Positions 8,435 to 17,807 of a DNA stretch of 64,000 nucleotides are shown in pieces. The translations under genes and the position numbers were made by a program. The DNA is taken from positions 1-64,000 of the forward strand of contig CATWSG010000001.1 of the NCBI GenBank assembly GCA_958353395.1, given 5' to 3'. The number at the start of each line of letters is the position of its first letter. Positions within the stretch are counted from its first letter, which is position 1. The notes beneath the pieces are model-generated. The model worked only from the letters and a program-made list of their open reading frames with translations. It did no database searches and was not told the origin of the DNA. Source of the DNA: an uncultured Collinsella sp. GTDB lineage: Bacteria > Actinomycetota > Coriobacteriia > Coriobacteriales > Coriobacteriaceae.

Positions 8435-9778
8435 ATGAGCGAACCCCTGCGCACCGTGAACGTCGGCCTCATCGGTCTGGGAACCGTCGGCGGCGGCGTG
8501 GCCCGCCTGATCAAGAGCCACCACGATGAGTACCTGGCAGCCTACGGCATCGACCTTAAGCTGACCCGCGCCTGCGCGCTTGCTTGGGAGCAAGCCGAGG
8601 CAGCCGGTATTGAGCGCGAGGCCTTTACGAGTGACTGGCATGACGTCGTCACCGACCCCGCCGTCGATATCGTCGTCGAGCTGATCGGCGGCGAGCATCC
8701 CGCAACCGAGATCTTCACCACTGCCTTTGAGCACGGCAAGCACGTCGTCTCTGCCAACAAGGCCCTGCTGGGCCGTCATGTCGAGACGCTCGCCGAGAAG
8801 GCGCGCGCGTGCGGCGTGCAGATTAAGTGCGAGGCCAGCTGTGGCGGTGGCATCCCCATCGTGAGCACGCTCGAGCACGACCTGGTGGGCAACAAGATCC
8901 TGACCATCGCCGGCATTCTCAACGGTACCACCAACTATATCCTGTCGCGCATGGACGCCGAGGGCGCCGATTACGCCGATGTGCTTGCCGACGCGCAGGC
9001 CAAGGGCTATGCCGAGGCCGACCCGTCCGCCGACGTCGACGGCTTCGACGCCGCCAGCAAGACGGCAATCCTCGCTTCCATCGGCTTTGGCACCCGCGTG
9101 ACCACCGACGATGTCTACCAGCAGGGTATCCGTACCATCGGCGCCGAGGACATCGCCCAGGCCCGCGAGCTCGGCTACACCATCAAGCTGCTGGGCATCG
9201 CACGCAACACCGACGCCGGCGTCGACGTCCGCGTGCATCCCACGCTCATCCCGGCAGACCATATGCTCGCCAAGGTCAACGGCGCCATGAACGCCGTCTA
9301 CGTGGTGGGTGACGCCGTGGGCGAAACCATGTTCTACGGTGCCGGCGCAGGCTCCTTCCCCACCGCGAGCGCCGTCGTGGGCGATATCCTGTCGCTCTCC
9401 GAGCAGATCAGCCGCGGCGTGGCTCCGCTGCCCGAGATTGAGCCCTATGGTCACAACCTCGCCTTTAAGCCCATGGACGAGCTCCAGACTAAGTACTATG
9501 TGCGCCTGAAGGTCGCCGACCGCGTGGGTGCCCTGTCCGAGACGGTCGACATCTTTGCCAAGCACAACATCTCGATCTCGCTCATCAACCAGGTCGAGGA
9601 CGGCAAGTCGGGCGCCAGCGATACTTGCTCGGTCATCTTCCTGACGCACCGCGCGCTCGAGAAGGACGTCCAGGCTGCCACCGCCGAGCTTGCCAGCGTC
9701 GACTGCGTAGCCGAGGTCGCCAACGTCCTGCGCATCGAGGACGTTGAGGCTTGGACCGAAGGCGTCATGGCGAACTAG
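8435..9778 (+). CDS. hom: Homoserine dehydrogenase with ACT domain
   Basis: A 447-residue NAD(P)-dependent enzyme that reduces aspartate semialdehyde to homoserine, the branch point toward threonine and methionine. The Rossmann motif GLIGLGTVGGG is at residues 11-21, VVSANKALL near 105 and the homoserine-binding GYAEADPSADVDGFDAASK near 190. The C-terminal ACT domain (about residues 350-430) is the usual site of threonine feedback. GAAGGAG precedes the ATG. It is followed by its own strong terminator, so it is probably a single-gene unit. The 250 bases upstream contain a TTGACA at 8254 but no convincing -10 at the right distance. Confidence 0.95.
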   Translation: MSEPLRTVNVGLIGLGTVGGGVARLIKSHHDEYLAAYGIDLKLTRACALAWEQAEAAGIEREAFTSDWHDVVTDPAVDIVVELIGGEHPATEIFTTAFEHGKHVVSANKALLGRHVETLAEKARACGVQIKCEASCGGGIPIVSTLEHDLVGNKILTIAGILNGTTNYILSRMDAEGADYADVLADAQAKGYAEADPSADVDGFDAASKTAILASIGFGTRVTTDDVYQQGIRTIGAEDIAQARELGYTIKLLGIARNTDAGVDVRVHPTLIPADHMLAKVNGAMNAVYVVGDAVGETMFYGAGAGSFPTASAVVGDILSLSEQISRGVAPLPEIEPYGHNLAFKPMDELQTKYYVRLKVADRVGALSETVDIFAKHNISISLINQVEDGKSGASDTCSVIFLTHRALEKDVQAATAELASVDCVAEVANVLRIEDVEAWTEGVMAN

Positions 9779-9809
9779 CTCAACGCTCGCCTAGCAATAC
9801 ACGCTTTGA

Positions 9810-9844
9810 GGGCTCCCGTCCGATGCGGGACGGGAGCCCTTTTG
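9810..9844 (+). terminator. Terminator of hom
   Basis: GGGCTCCCGTCC, a short loop and GGACGGGAGCCC form a 12-bp stem followed by TTTTGT, about 30 bases after the hom stop. Confidence 0.92.
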
Positions 9845-9992
9845 TCTCCTGCCCTAAGCACAACGGCAGAGCACATTTGCGCGAGCCGCTCATCGGTAAC
9901 GCGGGCTACCGTTCACCGATATGCAAACACGGCCGATTCCAGTTACGGCTACGCTGTGCTGCGAATGTCCGCCCGCGATGAGAGGAAATACC

Positions 9993-10742
9993 ATGTTGCT
10001 CGAGGGCAAGAAAGCAATCATCACCGGAGGCACGCGCGGTATCGGCTATGCCATCGCCTGCCGTTTTATCGAGGAAGGCGCCGCCGTCACCGTCTTTGGC
10101 TCGCGTCAGGAGACCGCCGATGCGGCCGTTGAGAAGCTGACAGCCGCCTATCCCGACGCCAAGGTCTGGGGCCGCTCCTGCGACCTCACCTCACTCGAAG
10201 CCGTGACCGAGGCCTTTACCCAGGCTGCAGCCGACATGGGCGGCTTGGACACGGTCGTCAACAATGCCGGTATCTCCCAGCGTTCACCCCTCTTGGACTA
10301 CACGGCCGAGGAGTTCGCAAAGGTCATGGACCTTAACGTCGTCGCCGTCTTTAATGGCCACCAAGCTGCCGCCAAGATCATGACCGAGGCCGGCCACGGC
10401 GGCACCATCACCACCACGAGCTCGATGGTTGCCAAGTACGGCCAGCCCTCTGGCGTCGGCTATCCAACGTCCAAGTTTGCCGTCAACGGCATGGTCCAGT
10501 CGCTCTCGCGCGAGCTCGCCCCCATGGGCATTCGCGTCAATGCCGTAGCACCCGGTGTAACCAAAACCGACATGGTCGCCAACCTGCCTGAAGAGGTTAT
10601 TAAGCCCATCGTCGCCACCATTCCGCTGGGTCGCATGGGCGAGCCCGAGGATGTCGCCAACGCCTTTGTTTTCCTGGCGAGCGACATGTCCTCCTACGTC
10701 ACGGGCGCCGTGCTCCCCGTCGACGGAGCCGCCCGCTCTTAA
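9993..10742 (+). CDS. SDR family oxidoreductase (FabG-like)
   Basis: A 249-residue classical short-chain dehydrogenase/reductase. It has the cofactor motif TGGTRGIG near residue 11, NNAGIS near 89, catalytic Ser in TTSSMVAKYG and the YPTSK Tyr/Lys pair, and ends with the common GAVLPVDGAARS. Such enzymes reduce or oxidise a carbonyl with NAD(P)H; FabG of fatty acid synthesis is the closest general model, but no fatty acid genes are nearby. The ATG at 9993 follows GAGAGGAAA; the open frame extends upstream without homology. The gene is monocistronic and ends at a long hairpin. Confidence 0.85.
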   Translation: MLLEGKKAIITGGTRGIGYAIACRFIEEGAAVTVFGSRQETADAAVEKLTAAYPDAKVWGRSCDLTSLEAVTEAFTQAAADMGGLDTVVNNAGISQRSPLLDYTAEEFAKVMDLNVVAVFNGHQAAAKIMTEAGHGGTITTTSSMVAKYGQPSGVGYPTSKFAVNGMVQSLSRELAPMGIRVNAVAPGVTKTDMVANLPEEVIKPIVATIPLGRMGEPEDVANAFVFLASDMSSYVTGAVLPVDGAARS

Positions 10743-10783
10743 GGGACCACAAGCCTCAGCTCCCAGCCTCAACATAGTCCAAC

Positions 10784-10835
10784 AAAGAAGGCGCGCCGTC
10801 TGCATCAACTGCAGGCAGCGCGCCTTCTTCTGTTT
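10784..10835 (+). terminator. Terminator after the SDR gene
   Basis: AAGAAGGCGCGC pairs with GCGCGCCTTCTT around an inner CTGCA/TGCAG stem, followed by a CTGTTT tail. Confidence 0.8.
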
Positions 10836-10839
10836 GAAA

Positions 10840-11073
10840 GGGAAGCTGTGTCCCGGAATTCCGACTCAGACCGGGACGCAGCTTCCCTCAGGGCCATGTT
10901 TCGGAAAGAGCGCCCCGTTTTGAACGCCGATTCTGGGATACCGTTTCCGCAACGGATCTCTCGCGGAAACTGCATCCCACTCTGAGCGCCCATTCCGGGA
11001 CACAGTTTCCCAACGGCCCCCGTTTCGGAAACCACATCCCGTTCCGAGCCTTCAAAGCGGGACGCGGCTTCCC
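10840..11073. repeat. Array of four 48-bp hairpins with 62-bp period
   Basis: Four imperfect palindromes start at 10840, 10902, 10964 and 11026, exactly 62 bases apart; each is 48 bases long with a 14-base spacer. The arms follow a pattern like GGGAAGCTGTGTCCCGG ... CCGGGACGCAGCTTCCC; arms are conserved and compensated, while loops and spacers vary. Since 62 is not a multiple of three the array is not a coding repeat. It sits between the convergent SDR and antiporter genes. Function unknown. Confidence 0.85.
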
Positions 11074-11087
11074 CGAGAGAGTATCGA

Positions 11088-12650
11088 CTACTTGCCGTCG
11101 TCGTCCTCGGCTTCTTCTCTTGCATAGAGCTCCAGCATGCGGCGGCGGTATTCGCGCACGGCGAGCTTGGCGCGCTCCAGGCGGCGACGCTCACGCGGGG
11201 TCAGCTCGGACGGGTCGACCTCGTCTCCATAGGTCTTATCGGCAAGCAGGTGCGCCGCGTCCACAATACGGGCATCGATGTGGCCGCTCGCCGCCTCGGC
11301 GGAAAGACGCTCGGCAATCGTATCGAGCGTAGGCAGGCCCTCGAATACGCGACCATGGCCATGCGAAGTCAGCAGCTCATGCTCGCGCGCGAGCAAGCTC
11401 GCTAGGTCGTGATGGGCGCGCAGGATGTCAAGCGCATCGGATGGATGCTCGGCAACCTCTGCCACGGCGGCGACCGGTGCGGCGTCGACCACGCGGTAGA
11501 AGAGCTGCGCGAGCAATGGCATCAAGAACACCGTGATGGCACCGGCGGCAACCATGACCGACGCAATATCTTGCGACAGCGCACCCGCGTTGACGGCAAC
11601 GCTCGTAACGGCAACGATGATCGGCAGGGCCGTGGTGCAGTACAGGGCCACGGTAATGCGACCATACGCCGACACATCGCGCGTCGCAGGACAAATGCTC
11701 ATGGAAATAAGAATGGGCACGGCACGAATAATCAACAACGCCACGATAAAGCCCACGAGCAGACCCGGGCGCGACGCCACGGCCGTCAGATCGATCTTTG
11801 CGCCCGATACGGTAAAGAACACCGGAATCAAAAAACCGTAGGCCAGACCGTCGAGCTTGGTCTCGAGCGTATGGTTGCCCTCGGGGATGATATAGCGCAG
11901 GACAAAGCCGGCGGCAAAAGAACCCAACACGATGTCGAGATCAAAGACAGCCGAGAATGCCACGAGCGTGACCAGGATGAGCACCGTCAGGCGCACGAAG
12001 GTCTGCGACGTGGTATCGGCGCGTTCCTCGACAAACGCAAAGAAGCGGCTGCCGACGCGCTTGGAGCGGCTCGGGACCACGGCCAGCAACACGCAGACCA
12101 CCGCAAACAAGCCAAGGATTACAAGCGTTTGGATGCCGGTGCGGGCAGACAGCAGCACCGACATGGCAAGCACAGGGCCGAGCTCACCCCAGGTGCCATA
12201 CGCGAGAATCGAGTCGCCCACGCGCGTGCCGGTGAGCGAGCGCTCACGCATGATGGGCACGAGCGTACCGAGCGCCGTCGAAGTGAGGGCAAGCGTCACG
12301 GCGATACCGTCGAAATGACTGACCGAGAACCACGGGGTAAAGCGCACGGCAAGCCAGGCGATACCAAACGTGACGACCCACGTCGCCAAGCCGTAGCGCC
12401 CCTCGACGCCCGTGATGCTCTTGGGGTCGATCTCAAAGCCGGCAAGCAGGAACAAGAAGGCCAGGCCCAGCTCGGACACAAGCGAGACCTCGGCATCTAC
12501 ATGGATGACGCCGAGCATATGAGGTCCCAGCACCGCGCCGAGCACGAGCAAAAAGACCGTCTCAGGAACGGGTTTTCCGGGAATCGCCGAGGCGATAAAA
12601 GGACTCGCAAAGGCCACGAGTGCGATGATGGCGAGCGAAACGAATGCCAT
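11088..12650 (-). CDS. Monovalent cation:proton antiporter (CPA2 family)
   Basis: A 520-residue membrane protein with about 12-13 predicted membrane segments over the first 400 residues. LGPHMLGVIHVD near residue 45, ELGLAFLFLLAGFEID near 65 and LTSTALGTLVPIMRE near 125 are typical of the CPA2 (Kef/NapA-like) family that exchanges Na+ or K+ for protons. The last 110 residues are a hydrophilic tail, probably cytosolic and ending in charged helices; it lacks a clear TrkA-N nucleotide-binding motif. GAAAGG precedes the ATG at 12650. It is divergent from purL, and its stop lies at the edge of the hairpin array. Confidence 0.87.
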   Translation of the reverse strand: MAFVSLAIIALVAFASPFIASAIPGKPVPETVFLLVLGAVLGPHMLGVIHVDAEVSLVSELGLAFLFLLAGFEIDPKSITGVEGRYGLATWVVTFGIAWLAVRFTPWFSVSHFDGIAVTLALTSTALGTLVPIMRERSLTGTRVGDSILAYGTWGELGPVLAMSVLLSARTGIQTLVILGLFAVVCVLLAVVPSRSKRVGSRFFAFVEERADTTSQTFVRLTVLILVTLVAFSAVFDLDIVLGSFAAGFVLRYIIPEGNHTLETKLDGLAYGFLIPVFFTVSGAKIDLTAVASRPGLLVGFIVALLIIRAVPILISMSICPATRDVSAYGRITVALYCTTALPIIVAVTSVAVNAGALSQDIASVMVAAGAITVFLMPLLAQLFYRVVDAAPVAAVAEVAEHPSDALDILRAHHDLASLLAREHELLTSHGHGRVFEGLPTLDTIAERLSAEAASGHIDARIVDAAHLLADKTYGDEVDPSELTPRERRRLERAKLAVREYRRRMLELYAREEAEDDDGK

Positions 12651-12834
12651 GTGATGCCTTTCTCTTGTTTGCGCTTCACTGTAGCATCCTCGCCGTCCTC
12701 AACGCGCCGCGAGCTGTCGTATCATAGTGAGGTTTACAAACATGTGGCTCAAGGCGACCGCAGGGCAGACCCCGCAAACCGACCGCTGCCGCATACCGTA
12801 CCGTACGCCCAACCGATCAGGAAGGCAGGAACCA

Positions 12835-15800
12835 ATGGTCTCTCGTATCTACGTGGAGAAGAAACCCGGGTTCGACGTCGAGGCTCAGCAGCTCAAGGGC
12901 GAGCTGACCGAAATTCTCGGCATCAAGGGCATCGAGGCCCTGAGGATCATCAACCGCTACGACGTCGAGGGCATCGACGAGGAGCTTTTCCGCTCCTGCG
13001 TGCCGACCGTCTTTAGCGAGCCCCAGGTCGATGTGACCTACGACGAACTCCCCGCAAGCGATGGCGCCGTCTTTGCCGTCGAATTCCTGCCTGGCCAGTT
13101 TGACCAGCGCGCCGACTCCGCCAGCGAGTGCGTGCAGCTCATCAGCCAGGGCGAGCGCCCCGCCGTGCGCTCCGCCAAGGTCTATATGATCTCGGGCGCT
13201 CTGGACGAGGCCGCCATCGATGCCATCAAGCACTACGTGGTGAACCCCGTCGAGGCACGCATCGCCTCGCTCGACCTGCCCGAGACGCTGTACATGGAGA
13301 CCCCCGAGCCCCAGCCCGTCGAGGTGCTCGACGGCTTCCGCGAGCTCGACGAGGCCGGCCTTGCCGCCTTTATCGCCGATCGCGGCCTTGCCATGGACGA
13401 GGCAGACATCGCCTTCTGCCAGCAGTACTTCCGCGATGAGGACCGCGACCCCACCATCACCGAGATCCGCGTGATCGACACCTACTGGTCCGACCACTGC
13501 CGCCACACCACCTTCGGCACCGTCCTGGACGACGTGACGATCGACGACGCCGTGGTGCAGCAAGCCTTCGACCGCTACATGGAGATGCGCCACGAACTCG
13601 GCCGCGACGCCAAGCCCGTCTGCCTCATGGACATGGGCACCATCGGCGCCAAGTACCTTAAGAAGACCGGCGTCATGACCGATGTCGACGAGTCCGAGGA
13701 GATCAACGCCTGCACCGTCAAGGTGAAGGTCGATGTCGACGGCGAGGACCAGGACTGGCTGTTCCTGTTTAAGAACGAGACCCACAACCACCCGACCGAG
13801 ATCGAGCCCTTCGGCGGTGCCGCCACCTGCGTGGGCGGCGCTATCCGTGACCCGCTCTCGGGCCGCAGCTATGTGTACCAGGCCATGCGCGTCACCGGCG
13901 CCGGCGACCCCACCGTCCCGGTTTCCGAGACGCTCGAGGGCAAGCTGCCGCAGCGCAAGCTCGTGACTACTGCCGCCGCTGGCTACTCCAGCTACGGCAA
14001 CCAGATCGGCCTTGCCACCGGTCAGGTCAACGAGCTCTATCACCCCGGCTACGTGGCCAAGCGCATGGAGGTCGGCGCCGTCGTGGGCGCTACCCCGGCA
14101 AACCACGTGCGCCGCGAGTGCCCCGCCCCCACCGACAAGATCATCCTGCTGGGCGGCCGCACCGGCCGTGACGGCATCGGCGGCGCCACCGGCTCCTCCA
14201 AGACTCAGAACACCGAGTCCATCGAAACCTCGGGCGCCGAGGTCCAGAAGGGCAACGCTCCGGTCGAGCGCAAGCTGCAGCGTCTGTTCCGCCGCGGCGA
14301 TGCCTGCCGTCTGATCAAGCGCTGCAACGACTTTGGCGCCGGCGGCGTCTCGGTCGCCGTAGGCGAGCTTGCCGACGGCCTGTATGTCGACCTGGACACC
14401 GTGACCAAGAAGTACGACGGCCTAGACGGCACCGAGCTCGCTATCTCCGAGTCCCAGGAGCGCATGGCTTGCGCCGTCGCCGACGGTGACGTCGAGGAGT
14501 TCATGGGCTACGCCGCCGAGGAGAACCTGGAGGCAACCGTCATCGCCGAGGTTACCGCCGAGCCGCGCATGCGCATGGCCTGGAACGGCGTTGCCATCGT
14601 CGATCTGTCCCGCGAGTTCCTCAACTCCAACGGTGCGCCCAAGCACCAGGTCGCCCACGTCTGCGCCCGCAGCGTGTGGCAGCCCAGCTGGGCCGGCACC
14701 ACGCTTGCCGAGCGCATGACCTCGCTTGTCACCGATCTCAACGTCGCCTCCAACAAGGGCCTTTCCGAGCGCTTTGACTCCACCATCGGTGCCGCGACCG
14801 TGCTCATGCCCTTTGGCGGCAAGACGCAGCTCACCCCGAGCTCTGCCATGGTCGCCAAGTTCCCCGTGGACGGCGAGACCACCACGGCGAGCGCCATGGC
14901 ATGGGGCTTCAACCCCTATCTGATGGAGGCCGATCAGTTTGCGGGCGCCTACCTGTCCGTGGTCGAGTCCATTGCCAAGCTCGTTGCCGCCGGCTTTGAG
15001 CACAAGCACGCCTACCTCTCCTTCCAGGAGTACTTTGAGCGCCTGCGCACCGAGGCCGAGCGTTGGGGCAAGCCCATGGCGGCCGTCCTGGGCGCCCTCA
15101 TGGCTCAGGTCGACCTGGGTGCCGGCGCCATCGGCGGCAAGGATTCCATGAGCGGCTCGTTTGAGGACGAGGCCGGCGAGCTCAACGTTCCGCCGACCCT
15201 GATCAGCTTCGCTGTCGCCGTGGGCAAGGCGGCCCGCGCCGTCTCCCCCGAGTTCAAGGGTCTCACACATCGCGTCGTCCGTATCGCCCCCGCCACCTAT
15301 GGCGAGGACTACCGTCCCGATGCCCAGCAGCTGCTCGCCGCATTTGACGCCGTCGAGGCGCTCACCGCCACCGGCGACGCCCTGGCCGTCTCCACGCCCG
15401 GCTACGGCTGCGGCGCCGAGAGCCTCTTTAAGATGTGCGTCGGCAACCAAATCGGTATCGAGCTTGCTGAGGATGTGGACGTGGAGAGCCTCTTCACCCC
15501 GCTCTATGGCAGCTTTATCGTCGAGCTCGCCGAGGATGCCGAGCTGCCCGAGGTCGCTGACGGCGTTGTCGTCGAGCCCCTGGGCACCACTGTCGAGGGC
15601 TATGTCATCGACACCGGCTCCGAGGTCATTGAGCTCGCCGAGCTCCAGGAGGCCTGGGAGAGCGGCATCGAGGGCGTCTTTGCCTACCGCAGCGCCGGCG
15701 AGACCCCCGAGGTCGAGACCATCGACTTCCGTGCCAAGGACATCCATGTGTACAGCGGTGCCAAGATCGCCCGTCCGCGCGTGATTATCCCCGTGTTCCC

Positions 15801-16581
15801 CGGTAACAACTGCGAGTACGATAGCGCCCGCGCTTTCCGCGCCGCCGGTGCCGAGGCCGACACCTTCGTGATCAACAACCTCACACCCGAGGCCGTCGCC
15901 GAGAGCACCCACGAGCTTGCCCGCCGCATCCGTGCAAGCCAGATTGTCATGATCCCCGGCGGCTTCTCGGGCGGTGACGAGCCCGATGGCTCCGCCAAGT
16001 TCATCACGGCGTTCTTCCGCGCTCCCGAGGTCACCGAGGCAGTCCGTGACCTGCTCAAGGCCCGCGACGGCCTGATGCTGGGCATCTGCAACGGCTTCCA
16101 GGCCCTGGTCAAGCTCGGCCTGGTGCCCTACGGCGACATCGTCGACGCCACGCCCGATGCGCCCACGTTGACGTTCAACACCATCGGTCGCCACCAGAGC
16201 CGTCTGGTGCGCACCCGTATCTCGTCCAACCTGTCCCCCTGGCTGTCGCAGTGCAGCCTCGACGACCCCTACACCGTCGCCATCAGCCACGGCGAGGGCC
16301 GCTTTGTCGCCAACGATGAAGTGCTTGCCCAGCTCATCGCCAACGGTCAGGTCGCCACGCAGTACGTGGGCGAAGACGGCAAGCCCAGCATGGATCTTTC
16401 CGTCAACCCCAACGGCTCCGCACTCGCCATCGAGGGCATCACGAGCCCCGACGGCCGCGTCCTGGGCAAGATGGGCCATGCCGAGCGTCGCGGCGACAAC
16501 CTGTACCGCAACGTGCCCGAGCATGTCCCCGGCGACAAGTTCATGCCGATCTTTGAGAGCGGCGTAGCCTACTTCGCCTAA
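12835..16581 (+). CDS. purL: Phosphoribosylformylglycinamidine synthase (single-chain PurL with glutaminase)
   Basis: A 1248-residue fused FGAM synthase, which uses ATP and glutamine to convert FGAR to FGAM in purine synthesis. It carries the ATP-binding FLFKNETHNHPTEIEPFGG near residue 310 and, from about residue 980, a class I glutamine amidotransferase domain. The nucleophile is Cys1085 in GICNGFQ, with the partner His1152 and Glu1154 in ISHGEGRF. The oxyanion strand PGGFSGGDEP is also intact. The length matches the fused type of proteobacteria and some Clostridia, not the split PurS/PurQ/PurL. I chose the ATG at 12835 because of the AGGA site and the conserved MVSRIYVEKKPGF start. A possible -10 (TATCAT) lies at 12719-12724. 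Confidence 0.96.
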   Translation: MVSRIYVEKKPGFDVEAQQLKGELTEILGIKGIEALRIINRYDVEGIDEELFRSCVPTVFSEPQVDVTYDELPASDGAVFAVEFLPGQFDQRADSASECVQLISQGERPAVRSAKVYMISGALDEAAIDAIKHYVVNPVEARIASLDLPETLYMETPEPQPVEVLDGFRELDEAGLAAFIADRGLAMDEADIAFCQQYFRDEDRDPTITEIRVIDTYWSDHCRHTTFGTVLDDVTIDDAVVQQAFDRYMEMRHELGRDAKPVCLMDMGTIGAKYLKKTGVMTDVDESEEINACTVKVKVDVDGEDQDWLFLFKNETHNHPTEIEPFGGAATCVGGAIRDPLSGRSYVYQAMRVTGAGDPTVPVSETLEGKLPQRKLVTTAAAGYSSYGNQIGLATGQVNELYHPGYVAKRMEVGAVVGATPANHVRRECPAPTDKIILLGGRTGRDGIGGATGSSKTQNTESIETSGAEVQKGNAPVERKLQRLFRRGDACRLIKRCNDFGAGGVSVAVGELADGLYVDLDTVTKKYDGLDGTELAISESQERMACAVADGDVEEFMGYAAEENLEATVIAEVTAEPRMRMAWNGVAIVDLSREFLNSNGAPKHQVAHVCARSVWQPSWAGTTLAERMTSLVTDLNVASNKGLSERFDSTIGAATVLMPFGGKTQLTPSSAMVAKFPVDGETTTASAMAWGFNPYLMEADQFAGAYLSVVESIAKLVAAGFEHKHAYLSFQEYFERLRTEAERWGKPMAAVLGALMAQVDLGAGAIGGKDSMSGSFEDEAGELNVPPTLISFAVAVGKAARAVSPEFKGLTHRVVRIAPATYGEDYRPDAQQLLAAFDAVEALTATGDALAVSTPGYGCGAESLFKMCVGNQIGIELAEDVDVESLFTPLYGSFIVELAEDAELPEVADGVVVEPLGTTVEGYVIDTGSEVIELAELQEAWESGIEGVFAYRSAGETPEVETIDFRAKDIHVYSGAKIARPRVIIPVFPGNNCEYDSARAFRAAGAEADTFVINNLTPEAVAESTHELARRIRASQIVMIPGGFSGGDEPDGSAKFITAFFRAPEVTEAVRDLLKARDGLMLGICNGFQALVKLGLVPYGDIVDATPDAPTLTFNTIGRHQSRLVRTRISSNLSPWLSQCSLDDPYTVAISHGEGRFVANDEVLAQLIANGQVATQYVGEDGKPSMDLSVNPNGSALAIEGITSPDGRVLGKMGHAERRGDNLYRNVPEHVPGDKFMPIFESGVAYFA

Positions 16582-16618
16582 ACCTTTCCCATCGGGTACA
16601 ATCCCTTCGGGTAACAAC

Positions 16619-16656
16619 ACCCGCCACCGACACATCCGGTGGCGGGTTCTTTTTTG
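16619..16656 (+). terminator. Terminator of purL
   Basis: ACCCGCCACC and GGTGGCGGGT form a 10-bp stem followed by TCTTTTTT, about 40 bases after the purL stop and just before the next gene. Confidence 0.93.
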
Positions 16657-16680
16657 CTTCGCGCATGTAGGAAGGACATC

Positions 16681-17616
16681 ATGGAAAGCCGCAAGCCGTA
16701 TCTCGCCACCCTGCCCGGACTCATCCTGGGCTGTCTCGTCTGCTGTGCGCTCTGGGGGTCGGCTTTCCCCTGCATCAAGATCGGTTACGGACTCTTTGGC
16801 ATCCCCGCTCACGATAGCGCCTCACAGCTGCTCTTTGCGGGCTTGCGCTTCACGTTTGCCGGCGCCCTGGTTATCGTTGGGATGAGTGCGGCCCAACGCC
16901 GCCCCCTCATTCCGCAGGCTCGTGACATCAAGCCCATCTTTGTCTTGTCGCTCTTCCAGACTATCGGGCAGTACTTCTTTTTCTACCTGGGACTCTCGCG
17001 CGCCAGCGCCATGTCGAGCTCCATCATCGAGGCCAGCGCCAACTTCCTAGCCATCCTCTTTGCCGCCCTGGCGTTTCGCACCGAAAAGCTCAATGCGGCC
17101 AAGGTACTCGGCTGTGTGTTGGGCTTTGCAGGCGTCGCGCTCGTCAACCTTTCGGGCGCGGATGGCACCTTTGGCTTTACGCTCGACGGCGAGGGCTTTA
17201 TCCTGGCCTCCACCGTCGCGGGCGCCCTTTCGACCTGCCTCATTGGCATGTTCTCGCGCGAGCACGACGGCGTCTTGCTTGCCGGGTGGCAGTTCTTGGT
17301 CGGCGGCGTGGTCCTTACCGCCATCGGGTTTTTGATGGGCGGTACGTTGTCCCCCACCGAAATCGCCCCCGCCATCGCGCTCATCATTTATATGGCACTC
17401 ATTTCCGCCGTCGCGTACTCGCTGTGGTCCCGCCTGCTCGCCGTCAACCCCGTCAGCCGCGTGTCGGTCTTTGGCTTTATGAACCCGGTCTTTGGTGTGT
17501 TGCTGAGCGCACTGCTGCTCGGCGAGGGCGCTGGCACGAGCCCCGTTACCGTCATCGTTGCCCTGCTATTGGTCTGCGGCGGCATCATCATCGTCAACAA
17601 ACCCAAAAAAGCCTAG
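16681..17616 (+). CDS. EamA/DMT superfamily transporter
   Basis: A 311-residue protein with ten predicted membrane segments in two repeated halves, as in EamA (drug/metabolite transporter) proteins. The first half has LWGSAFPCIKIG and the second ALISAVAYSLWSRLLA with VFGFMNPVFGVLLSALLLGE, a typical EamA ending. These proteins usually export amino acids or other small metabolites; the substrate is not evident. The ATG at 16681 is preceded by AGGAAGGA. The purL terminator lies directly in front, so it probably has its own promoter within the hairpin region or depends on read-through. Confidence 0.87.
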   Translation: MESRKPYLATLPGLILGCLVCCALWGSAFPCIKIGYGLFGIPAHDSASQLLFAGLRFTFAGALVIVGMSAAQRRPLIPQARDIKPIFVLSLFQTIGQYFFFYLGLSRASAMSSSIIEASANFLAILFAALAFRTEKLNAAKVLGCVLGFAGVALVNLSGADGTFGFTLDGEGFILASTVAGALSTCLIGMFSREHDGVLLAGWQFLVGGVVLTAIGFLMGGTLSPTEIAPAIALIIYMALISAVAYSLWSRLLAVNPVSRVSVFGFMNPVFGVLLSALLLGEGAGTSPVTVIVALLLVCGGIIIVNKPKKA

Positions 17617-17694
17617 CGAGCTCACCTTTTTAGGGAGGGTGTTCGCACACTTTAGCTTAATGGGGTGCACTGGTTCTCGTAGATTTCGTACCGA

Positions 17695-17726
17695 GTTGCG
17701 GCGGCAGACGCCCGTCTTGCCGCAAC
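17695..17726. repeat. Inverted repeat between DMT and GGDEF genes
   Basis: GTTGCGGC ... GCCGCAAC with an inner CAGACG/CGTCTT extension. There is no T tract, so this is not a clear terminator; function unknown. The rest of 17617-17760 shows no gene. Confidence 0.45.
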
Positions 17727-17763
17727 GCGCCTGGGCATTATGGCCAGAGGCCCCCACAAACGC

Positions 17764-17807
17764 AAAAGGGGCGCACGACCATCACAACGGTCGTGCGCCC
17801 CTTTTTT
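17764..17807. terminator. Bidirectional terminator
   Basis: AAAAGGGGCGCACGACC, an 8-base loop and GGTCGTGCGCCCCTTTT form a 17-bp perfect stem with T runs on both strands. It serves the convergent DMT transporter and GGDEF genes. Confidence 0.93.

Noticed and set aside
10805..11194. Short protein encoded across the hairpin array
   Set aside because: The 62-bp period is not a multiple of three, so the units are read in different frames; the stems, not codons, are conserved.
14422..16812. Long open frame antisense to purL
   Set aside because: Opposite-strand shadow of a highly conserved gene in GC-rich DNA; the translation is Gly/Asp/Val-biased with no domain.
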